Shown here: positions 7,889-14,917 of the stretch, piece by piece
Layout: each line of letters opens with the position of its first letter
How positions within the stretch are numbered: position 1 is the stretch's first letter
Assembly (NCBI GenBank): GCA_025963635.1
Contig: JAOQAK010000079.1
Location: forward strand, 17,045 to 81,044
Origin: Ferruginibacter sp.
Lineage (GTDB): Bacteria; Bacteroidota; Bacteroidia; Chitinophagales; Chitinophagaceae
Direction: 5' to 3'
Length of the DNA: 64,000 bases
Translations under genes and position numbers: made by a program
Notes under the pieces: model-generated
The model's input: only the letters and a program-made list of their open reading frames with translations
Told to the model about the DNA's origin: nothing
Database searches by the model: none

Positions 7889-8215
7889 TCTGAATCCTTC
7901 GTAAAAAATTAATAGCAAACCCAATCGATTCCAAGGACTAGTAAGCGAGGATGAATACAATGAAAGAATATCTTTCATTTAGGTCATGCTGCTTATGATT
8001 CGGTGCCGGCTTTAATGGATGCTTTTGTGGGCCGCTGAATAAATACCAGGAGGCAATTGCTACACCTGATATTTGCGAACGTCAAAGAAAAAGCGTAAAC
8101 GATCAATGGTAAAATTATAAAACATCAAGAGGGATAATTGCTGAACACCCGTATAAAACAGTAAGCGCCGGGAAGCCGAAAACGGAATAGAGTAGGCAAA
8201 TGAAAACTTATCAAT
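7889..8215. other. Intergenic region with leader C
   Basis: This 327-base region holds leader copy C at 8131-8198. A TTGC (8073-8076) with a 19-base spacer to TAAACGAT is a poor match to the cluster promoter, so the promoter of this unit is not resolved; it may also be read through from the GH19 operon. No gene was seen. Confidence 0.45.
8131..8198 (+). ncRNA. Conserved leader RNA element (copy C, extended form)
   Basis: CCGGGAAGCCGAAAACGG (8168-8185), four bases, then GAGTAGGCA (8190-8198), ending 17 bases before the ATG at 8216. The upstream part (GGG, GCTGAA, CACCC, then AAAACAGTAAGCG) matches copy A in order and spacing although bases differ, which supports a larger folded RNA in these two copies. 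Confidence 0.55.
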
Positions 8216-8572
8216 ATGGCAGTAAAACATGTAGACCTGGATGATGTCTATCTTCCAAAAACAAATAATAATGACATTATTGTTGATGTTACCATCGGTG
8301 AGGGTCAAAACGGAGCTTATGTAATTTTTTTCGAAACAGATTTTATCAGTGCAAACGGCCCGGCCAATATCGGCAAACGGGCAAATGTGGTTGGAAAGAA
8401 AACAACCATTTCCGTGGTGATTGTTGACGAATTGGAAGAGACCAATTTAACAAGCATGACAGTGATGATTTCTGAAGGAGATAACAATTTCACCGAGATC
8501 GGCCCATTTAAAGCACAGGCAGAAAATCATCTTGATACCGTTATTTATACCTTAAAATTAACACACCAATGA
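8216..8572 (+). CDS. Hypothetical protein (118 aa), translationally coupled to a barrel protein
   Basis: A small soluble protein with alternating hydrophobic residues suggesting a beta-sandwich (NNDIIVDVTIGEGQNGAYVIFFE, TTISVVIVDELEE, SMTVMISEGDNNFTEIGPF). No signal peptide. The stop codon overlaps the start of the next gene (ATGA at 8569-8572), which indicates translational coupling. I do not recognise the family. It is the first gene after leader C. Confidence 0.7.
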   Translation: MAVKHVDLDDVYLPKTNNNDIIVDVTIGEGQNGAYVIFFETDFISANGPANIGKRANVVGKKTTISVVIVDELEETNLTSMTVMISEGDNNFTEIGPFKAQAENHLDTVIYTLKLTHQ

Positions 8573-9759
8573 TACGCTGCATTTCAGTACTGGTTACAGC
8601 GCTGTTATTAACTTACGGCCTGTACGCACAGGATACGTCCAACATTACCGTCCCCACAAGTCCGGCTTTTAGCATTTTGGATTTTGAGCCATCTTCCGTA
8701 ATGCGCCCGACGAATGCTAAAGCACTTGCCGCAGACGTGCTTAATTCTTTTGATCAAAATGGCAAATTGCTTATGAACCTGGGTCTTGAAGTAGCACCCT
8801 ACTGGCTTAAAAGCCATCCAAAACTGGATAGGGCAACTTACCTGGAGCCCAATTTCGGACAAACGTTTTTACAAAGTCTTAGCTTATCCGCTGCAACGGT
8901 GAAGGATTCGGCCTCGGGCACAAACAAATTAGGTGGCGGCTTTCGGTTTAAGTTATCGAATGGAAAACCTGTAGATGAATTAGCTACCGCGAGCGCTGAA
9001 TTTCAAACAAAAAAAACAGTCGTTGCTACCATTAACGCGGTCAGGGCCCTGGTTGGGACAGGCATCAATACAAAACAAAAAGCGGTTGATGCAATTGAAG
9101 CTGCACTTGTACAAGGCGGAACAGATACCTCGCTGATAAATAAATTCAAAGCCGAAGCTGCCACACTTGCACCGGCTTACCCGGAAACGAACACAGGAAT
9201 TACAGACTTTTTAATTAAGCTGCTCACTGACAGGGTTGAAGCTTATGGTGAATTAGCAAAGAAAGTTTCGCGGCTTCTCTACGAGCGAAAAGGTTTTATA
9301 GTAGAACTTGCCGGTGCACTTAGTTATACCGCTTCACAAAACAATAGCCTGGACAAGACCGGATTTTGGGCAAATGCTTCTTATTTTGTTTCTCCTGAAG
9401 ATCTTTTCACGCTTACAGCGAGATACCTTTTCCGGAACACAGATTCGGCAATTACAAACTTTGATGTTGGCCTTGGATTTTTAAAAAAAGCAAGCAATTA
9501 TAATATTTCCGTTGAAGCAATGTTAAGGCATTACCGGGCTGAAATCCCTGTTAATAACCAGCCCAGCAAACGTATTGAAAAAGATTTTACCTACCGTTTG
9601 GCCGTACAGGGTTCTTACATGATCAATAAAGACATTAGCATTAATATAAGTTTTGGAAAGGACTTTTACTCTCCTTTCATTTCACGCTCAGGTTTCTTTT
9701 CTATACTTGGGTTTAACTATAGTCTTTTCAGCAAAAAGCCCCCGATACAAGCGGAATAA
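8569..9759 (+). CDS. Predicted outer-membrane beta-barrel protein (396 aa)
   Basis: A signal peptide (MIRCISVLVTALLLTYGLYAQ) is followed by a mature protein whose second half has amphipathic strands typical of barrels (GFIVELAGALSYTASQ, DLFTLTARYLFRN, FDVGLGFLKKASNYNISVEAMLRHY, YRLAVQGSYMINKDISINISFGKDF) and ends in FSILGFNYSLFSK. The first half contains a helical insert (about 150-240). It overlaps the 118-aa gene by four bases and is 95 bases upstream of the DUF2235 gene. It is probably an outer-membrane component of the cluster; pore formation is inferred only. Confidence 0.7.
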   Translation: MIRCISVLVTALLLTYGLYAQDTSNITVPTSPAFSILDFEPSSVMRPTNAKALAADVLNSFDQNGKLLMNLGLEVAPYWLKSHPKLDRATYLEPNFGQTFLQSLSLSAATVKDSASGTNKLGGGFRFKLSNGKPVDELATASAEFQTKKTVVATINAVRALVGTGINTKQKAVDAIEAALVQGGTDTSLINKFKAEAATLAPAYPETNTGITDFLIKLLTDRVEAYGELAKKVSRLLYERKGFIVELAGALSYTASQNNSLDKTGFWANASYFVSPEDLFTLTARYLFRNTDSAITNFDVGLGFLKKASNYNISVEAMLRHYRAEIPVNNQPSKRIEKDFTYRLAVQGSYMINKDISINISFGKDFYSPFISRSGFFSILGFNYSLFSKKPPIQAE

Positions 9760-9854
9760 AGGGTGAGCGTTTTTGAAAAAACCATGCTATTAATAGATCA
9801 GCCGCAGTCATATCATTTAAGAATCTTTAAGATCAACACTAATAAAAACAATGT

Positions 9855-11006
9855 ATGAAACGAATAATCCTTTGTTGTGATGGAACCTGGAATAAGCCCG
9901 GCAGTAAAGACCGGGGGAAAGTGGTTGAAACAAATGTTCAAAAAATTTATCAGGCGGTTAACCAGGGAACAGATAGCATACAACAGGTTAAATTTTATGG
10001 CCAGGGTGTAGGAACAGGGTTTTCTTCAAGAGATCATTTTTTAGGAGGTAGCACCGGCTTAGGCATTGACAGAAATATACAGGATGCCTATAAATTTATC
10101 ATGTGGAATTATGAGAAAGATGATGAATTGTATCTATTCGGCTTTAGCAGGGGCGCTTATACTGTAAGAAGCCTCGCCGGGCTGATAAGAAATTGCGGCA
10201 TTATGAAACCTGAGTATCTGCACCTGGTGGATGAAGCATACCATTTATACCGGGATCGTACCAAACTCACTCACCCCGATAGTGACTTGATGAAGGCCTT
10301 TAAAAAATCTTATGGTATTAACGGCGAGGCTGAAACGCAAATAAAATTCATGGGCGTTTGGGATACGGTGGGCGCTTTAGGCATTCCACTCAGGTGGTTT
10401 AATGCGCTGAACAAAAAATACGAGTTCCACGATGTCAAGCTAAGCAGCCAGATACAACATGCTTATCATGCGCTGGCCGTCGATGAAAAACGAAAAATAT
10501 TCGCACCTGCTTTGTGGGAATTGAGTGAAGATGCTAACCAAAGCAAAAATTCCCAAACATGCGAACAGGTTTGGTTTCCGGGTGTGCACAGCAATGTTGG
10601 TGGCGGTTATGCAGACAGCGGGCTAAGCGACATAACCCTACTTTGGATGATAAATAAAGCTGCTAATACAGGACTTGAATTTTATAAAGACAAAGTTGCC
10701 ACTATTAAATCTGATAGTTGTGCCGAACTTAGGGAATCTGCCGGGGGTATATATTCCATTACACCCAAAAGGAGAAGAGAAATCAATAGCGGAATTGCGG
10801 TAAGAACCGATCCGGAAACAGGCAAACAAACTACCGTAAAGGTACTGCGCAATGAAAGTATACATTATTCCTGTTTGGAACGTCAGCATAAGCAGGGCAA
10901 ATACAAGCCTGAGAATTTATCTAAAGCATTATCCGGTAAAACTACATTTGAGCCATTAATGGAAAAATGGGAGCCTGCATGGCTTGAGTATGTTAACAGG
11001 AAGTAA
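9855..11006 (+). CDS. DUF2235 alpha/beta hydrolase (383 aa), Tle1-like
   Basis: The sequence opens MKRIILCCDGTWNKPG, typical of DUF2235. The GFSRGA nucleophile elbow places Ser98, with Asp170 in WDTVGALG and His245 in PGVHSNVGGGY as the likely rest of the triad. DUF2235 proteins include phospholipase effectors of type VI secretion systems (Tle1 family). No signal peptide or membrane anchor is seen, and no Tss genes or VgrG/PAAR domains are in the window. It lies 95 bases after the barrel gene without its own leader element, so it may share that transcript. Hydrolase class is firm; lipid substrate is inferred. Confidence 0.85.
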   Translation: MKRIILCCDGTWNKPGSKDRGKVVETNVQKIYQAVNQGTDSIQQVKFYGQGVGTGFSSRDHFLGGSTGLGIDRNIQDAYKFIMWNYEKDDELYLFGFSRGAYTVRSLAGLIRNCGIMKPEYLHLVDEAYHLYRDRTKLTHPDSDLMKAFKKSYGINGEAETQIKFMGVWDTVGALGIPLRWFNALNKKYEFHDVKLSSQIQHAYHALAVDEKRKIFAPALWELSEDANQSKNSQTCEQVWFPGVHSNVGGGYADSGLSDITLLWMINKAANTGLEFYKDKVATIKSDSCAELRESAGGIYSITPKRRREINSGIAVRTDPETGKQTTVKVLRNESIHYSCLERQHKQGKYKPENLSKALSGKTTFEPLMEKWEPAWLEYVNRK

Positions 11007-11206
11007 GCTTATGGAAAAGAAAGTACGAAGGCCATTTCTGGGTATTGCAGCTACTATCAACGTGTTGAATTATACAAGGCATCCTTGTTTGAATCCAGTA
11101 TGCCGGAACGAAAATTAATACCCGTATTTAGTTATGCCAGTTAGCTTCTGCCAACCAACAATTTTTTAAAACTCATTCCAAATTATCACCAAATAAAACA
11201 ATCAAT

Positions 11207-11989
11207 ATGCAACCGTTAAAACTCATTAAAATCAACAGCAGCGGCCCGCTGGTAGAAAGCTGGCAATTTTTTCTTCGGGGACTAGGATTGTTCAATGAAG
11301 AGATCAATGGAGAATTTGGCCCCGAAACCAAAGAGGCATCCATCTTATTTCAGAAAAAGAACAACCTCGAACCAGATGGCGTAGTTGGCAATAAATCCTT
11401 TGGCGCTGCAATGCAACTGGGCTTTGAAGGAATTGTCGATGAACGCACAGATAAAACAGGGGCCGACTTTCCGGGCAAGCCAGCTTTTCCATCGCTCGTA
11501 TCCAATGCACAACGCCAGCAGGTATTTGGAAGCTTTAGTTTTGTATCTCAGCCCGTGCCGGGCAATGCCGAAAATATTAGGATTACCGATAATTGGGAGA
11601 GTTTGAATATTGCGACCTTCTCCGTTCCACAATTGATTGCCGTTAAGGGAAGTCCAAATGTTAGATTTCACAAGAAAGCGGGAGATCAGTTGGTTAAGCT
11701 TTTTAGTGATTGGGAAGATGCAGGCTTACACACCCGTATTATTACCTGGGGCGGATCCTTCGTACCTCGCTTTATTCGCGGCAGCCGCTCAGTTTTAAGT
11801 AACCACGCTTTTGGTTCTGCCTTTGATGTGAATATGGCATGGAATTCTTTAGGCGTTATACCAGCGCTGTTAGGGCAAAAAGGCTGTGTGAGAGAATTGG
11901 TAGAAATTGCCAACGATAACGGATTTTATTGGGGCGGGCATTTTTCAAGAAAGGACGGAATGCATTTTGAAATTGCTGAAATCATGTAA
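11207..11989 (+). CDS. M15-type peptidoglycan peptidase with peptidoglycan-binding domain (260 aa)
   Basis: Residues about 8-75 form a PG_binding_1 domain (SGPLVESWQFFLRGLG.., FGPETKEASILFQKKNNLEPDGVVG). The C-terminal domain is a zinc D-Ala-D-Ala or L-Ala-D-Glu peptidase of the M15 (VanY/endolysin) type: His200 and Asp207 in SNHAFGSAFDVN, and His253 in KDGMHFEIAE. The protein would cut peptide stems of cell-wall peptidoglycan. There is no signal peptide. It stands 200 bases after the DUF2235 gene; I see neither the cluster promoter nor the leader element there. The architecture is typical of endolysins. Confidence 0.88.
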   Translation: MQPLKLIKINSSGPLVESWQFFLRGLGLFNEEINGEFGPETKEASILFQKKNNLEPDGVVGNKSFGAAMQLGFEGIVDERTDKTGADFPGKPAFPSLVSNAQRQQVFGSFSFVSQPVPGNAENIRITDNWESLNIATFSVPQLIAVKGSPNVRFHKKAGDQLVKLFSDWEDAGLHTRIITWGGSFVPRFIRGSRSVLSNHAFGSAFDVNMAWNSLGVIPALLGQKGCVRELVEIANDNGFYWGGHFSRKDGMHFEIAEIM

Positions 11990-12183
11990 ACCGGTGGTTA
12001 AACCTGTAGCCAACCAGGCTTTGCAGATTCACCAGTAAAATGATGTTCATGGAAACCGATAACAATGTCTATTTTCTCACTTGACAGATGCTGTTTCTAA
12101 TACTCACACAATATTAGAGTCTCCGGATAAATAGGGGTTTGCCAATAAAGGCAGCGTATAATCTTATCAGTTGGTTAATGCAC

Positions 12184-12214
12184 TTGCAAATGTCAGATCC
12201 AGATAGTATGTTAG
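12184..12214 (+). promoter_or_regulatory. Cluster-type promoter (copy D)
   Basis: TTGC (12184-12187), 19 bases, TATGTTAGTA (12207-12216), with GCACTTGCAAAT upstream. The leader to the cysteine protease would be about 120 bases. Confidence 0.65.
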
Positions 12215-12296
12215 TATGCTAATATTGCTCATTCATTTCTTACCGACAATTTGCGTAACCTTAATAAAAACTTATCGAAGTAGGATTGAAAGGGAA

Positions 12297-12327
12297 CCGG
12301 GTAGCCGAAAACGGATCAGAGTAGGCA
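12297..12327 (+). ncRNA. Conserved leader RNA element (copy D)
   Basis: CCGGGTAGCCGAAAACGG (12297-12314), four bases, then GAGTAGGCA (12319-12327), ending 15 bases before the ATG at 12343. The extended upstream part of copies A and C is not evident here. Confidence 0.55.
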
Positions 12328-12342
12328 TCTTAAAATTATACA

Positions 12343-13104
12343 ATGGAACGCAAAATTGTTGGCTACGGCTGGCAGCCTGATCTTCCTGATCAGCGCGACT
12401 TTCAATTTAAAGCTGCTTCAGCTTTCGTTAAAAACCTTCCTTTAAAAGCTGATTTGCGAAAAAAATGTCCCCAGGTATACGACCAGGGGCAACTGGGTAG
12501 TTGTACTGCCAATGCAATCGGTGCAGCATTTCAATTTGACCTGATCAAACAAAAACAAGAATCGTTCATTCCATCCCGTTTATTTATTTACTATAACGAA
12601 AGGGTAATGGAGCATTCTGTAAACCAGGACAATGGTGCTCAAATCAGGGATGGCGTGAAAAGTGTAAACAAACAAGGCGTATGTCCCGAAACCATCTGGC
12701 CATATGTCGTTAGCAAATTTGCAAAAAGGCCACCGGTGAAAGCTTACACAGAAGCTTTAAATCACATCGCTTTGTCTTACCAAAGGGTTTCCAGGACACT
12801 CAATCAAATGAAAGGATGTCTTGCTTTAGGCTTTCCATTTATATTTGGCTTCACTGTGTATGAATCATTTGAAAACGAAGCTGTGGCAAAAACGGGCAAA
12901 CTAAATATGCCTGCCACAGACGAGAAAGTTGTAGGAGGTCATGCGGTCTTAGCAGTGGGATACGATGACAGTTCGAAAAGATTCATCGTGCGTAATAGCT
13001 GGGGCAAAGATTGGGGACTTGACGGACACTTCACCATACCGTATGATTACTTACTGGATCCCAATTTATCAGATGATTTTTGGACAATACGATTGGTTCA
13101 GTAG
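12343..13104 (+). CDS. Papain-like (C1) cysteine protease (253 aa)
   Basis: A C1A peptidase domain without a propeptide-like inhibitor region: Gln48 and Cys54 in DQGQLGSCTANA, His200 in GGHAVLAVGYDD and Asn218 in VRNSWGKDWG give the complete catalytic set. The sequence opens MERKIVGYGWQPDLPDQRDF, a common start for bacterial cytosolic or injected C1 proteases, and has no signal peptide. It is the sole gene of the unit driven by promoter D and leader D and closes the lytic-enzyme cluster. The absence of a propeptide implies that activity is controlled by expression or localisation, which fits tight control by the leader. Confidence 0.88.
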   Translation: MERKIVGYGWQPDLPDQRDFQFKAASAFVKNLPLKADLRKKCPQVYDQGQLGSCTANAIGAAFQFDLIKQKQESFIPSRLFIYYNERVMEHSVNQDNGAQIRDGVKSVNKQGVCPETIWPYVVSKFAKRPPVKAYTEALNHIALSYQRVSRTLNQMKGCLALGFPFIFGFTVYESFENEAVAKTGKLNMPATDEKVVGGHAVLAVGYDDSSKRFIVRNSWGKDWGLDGHFTIPYDYLLDPNLSDDFWTIRLVQ

Positions 13105-13284
13105 CGCATTCCCGCCAGCCGATATCAGTAAGACACCTTTAATCCTCATAGGCAACGTTTATCCCTTTAAATGCTTCCTTGAACCCAACCGCTGAAACAT
13201 AAAATTTGCAGGGGCCAACCAAAATTTGCAAATTCATGTATGCAAATTCAATAATATCTTATCTTGTAGGTATAAACCCATGCA

Positions 13285-14049
13285 ATGATCCCTATAAGTG
13301 ATGATAACTCAGACAGGACACGGACACCATTCGTTAATTACATTCTTATCGCCGTTAATATTTTCGTTTTTATAATGTACCAAAAGTTTGGCACCGATCT
13401 TAATTTTACTTATAGCTATGCTGCAGTGCCTGCTGAAATTTTAACCGGTCATGATATTGTTACTTCATCTGTGCTGGTGACAGATCCTTTGACGGGGCAG
13501 CAGGTGGAGATTCCGGGCCTGGGAGTAACGGCAATTCCTGTTTGGTTAACACTGATCACCTCTATGTTCATGCATGGTGGTTTTGCCCACCTGGGTGGAA
13601 ATATGTTGTACCTGTGGATTTTTGGTGATAACCTGGAAGACCGGTTGGGACATGTGCGCTACTTTCTTTTTTACCTCTTATGTGGCATCATCGCTTCATT
13701 AACACACGTATTCTCAGACTACCTTTTTGGCGAAAATCATTTGATCCCCAGTCTTGGCGCATCCGGGGCCATCTCCGGAGTTATGGGTGGATATTTATTG
13801 CTCTTTCCAACACGGAGGGTTACCGTATTTCTCATCTTTTTCTTCATCCCGGTACCAGCATTTATCGTGTTAGGTTCCTGGATATTATTGCAGGTGGCAA
13901 ATGGTACCGGCTACCTGGGCGGCAGTGAGGCAAGCGGCATTGCCTATGCAGCACATATAGGCGGCTTTATTGCGGGGCTGTTACTTATAAAAAAATTCCA
14001 GCCGGAAGATGCTAAGATCAGCCTGAAGCGGCGCTATAACCGGTATTAA
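13285..14049 (+). CDS. Rhomboid family intramembrane serine protease (254 aa)
   Basis: Six or seven transmembrane segments with the rhomboid hallmarks: HGGFAHLGGNMLYLWIFGDN (His and Asn of the oxyanion region), the catalytic serine in GASGAISG (Ser160) and the catalytic histidine in AYAAHIGGF (His224). It would cleave transmembrane helices of substrate proteins in the inner membrane. A long extramembrane loop after the first segment (YAAVPAEILTGHDIVTSSVL) is common in Bacteroidota members. It follows the C1 protease by 180 bases that contain repeated AAAATTTGCA units. I see no sign that it belongs to the cluster regulon. Confidence 0.92.
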   Translation: MIPISDDNSDRTRTPFVNYILIAVNIFVFIMYQKFGTDLNFTYSYAAVPAEILTGHDIVTSSVLVTDPLTGQQVEIPGLGVTAIPVWLTLITSMFMHGGFAHLGGNMLYLWIFGDNLEDRLGHVRYFLFYLLCGIIASLTHVFSDYLFGENHLIPSLGASGAISGVMGGYLLLFPTRRVTVFLIFFFIPVPAFIVLGSWILLQVANGTGYLGGSEASGIAYAAHIGGFIAGLLLIKKFQPEDAKISLKRRYNRY

Positions 14050-14259
14050 ATCATTCTGCATGTAAGCAGATCGGTGCCCATACATCACTGCTTTTTATTC
14101 CTTTTCATTTCATCTTTTAAAAGTTTTATCAGCGTAATTACAAGGCCTTGCTAACCAGATTACCCTGTATGCTAAACTTTTTTTCAGAAATTCTCATTAA
14201 GGTTGCCGCAATAAGATGAGACTCGAAGGATACTCCGTATAAGGATGGAAACAAAAGTT

Positions 14260-14289
14260 CCGGAGATGCATTTACATGCGCAGCTCCGG
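14260..14289 (-). terminator. Possible terminator hairpin for the DUF4870 gene
   Basis: CCGGAG (14260-14265) pairs with CTCCGG (14284-14289), with an inner TGCAT/ATGC helix. It lies 28 bases beyond the stop codon of the minus-strand gene. There is no strong T-run. Confidence 0.4.
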
Positions 14290-14316
14290 AGCAGAAAGAT
14301 TAGAGAAAATGAGTTT

Positions 14317-14673
14317 TTACCTGATCAGTTTCAAACTGAAAGGATATTTGTACAATTTACCTTCGCTGGCTTTTATGCTGGCTACTATTACCAGCGCTAA
14401 AGAAAGAATTCCAACGATCCACATAAGTAAAATGCCTATGATTGTAACAAAAAGACATATCATGACAATAAGCACCGTAATCTGGAAGTTCAGGGATTCT
14501 TTTGCGTGCTGCGTAATAAATGAAGACTCATCTTTTTTAACAAGATAAATTATCAGGGGGGCAATAAAACCACACGCCAGTGTCAGCGCGTGAGATAGTA
14601 CCGCCATTAATTTTTCGTCACTGGTTGGCACCAAAAGCGGTTCAGTATCTGTGCCGAGATATGATTTTTCCAT
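14317..14673 (-). CDS. DUF4870 domain membrane protein (118 aa)
   Basis: The segment TSDEKLMAVLSHALTLACGFIAPLIIYLVKKDESSFITQHAKESLNFQITVLI matches the DUF4870 (Tic20-like) pattern: a short amphipathic start, a first hydrophobic hairpin, the QHAKESLNFQ motif and two further membrane segments. Function in bacteria is not established. It stands alone on the minus strand, divergent from the antiporter with 244 bases between them. Confidence 0.85.
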   Translation of the reverse strand: MEKSYLGTDTEPLLVPTSDEKLMAVLSHALTLACGFIAPLIIYLVKKDESSFITQHAKESLNFQITVLIVMICLFVTIIGILLMWIVGILSLALVIVASIKASEGKLYKYPFSLKLIR

Positions 14674-14917
14674 GTTACTTATTTTTTATCTAAAATAACG
14701 GATTCTGATTACAATTCATATAGTAGTAAAATTTTTGTTTGCCGCCATTTTGTAGCAGGTGAATCAGCTGCAAGGTGCAATAAACCAGCTATTTTTTTAT
14801 CCTCTTTTGAAATGTATGAAGTTGATTCATGCTTTTAAATATGCTTCTTTTCTTATACATAGTAATCATTTTTTTATATTTACACAGTTTCATCAGCAAC
14901 ATCAAAGCCACTGAACT

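Larger units (their letters stand above)
11990..12342. other. Intergenic region with promoter D and leader D
   Basis: This 353-base region contains the cluster promoter (12184-12214) and the leader core (12297-12327) for the cysteine protease gene. The first 190 bases hold nothing recognised. Confidence 0.5.

Noticed and set aside
8073..8103. Cluster-type promoter for the 8216 unit
   Set aside because: TTGC and the 19-base spacing are present but the second box TAAACGAT does not match TAWGTTAG.
3923..12327. Assignment of the leader element to c-di-GMP, cobalamin or preQ1 riboswitches
   Set aside because: Short likenesses (GGGAAGCCG, small pseudoknot shape) exist but the consensus cores of those classes are absent.
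586..13104. Interpretation of the lytic cluster as a prophage
   Set aside because: No capsid, portal, terminase, tail, integrase or phage regulator genes and no att repeats were seen.
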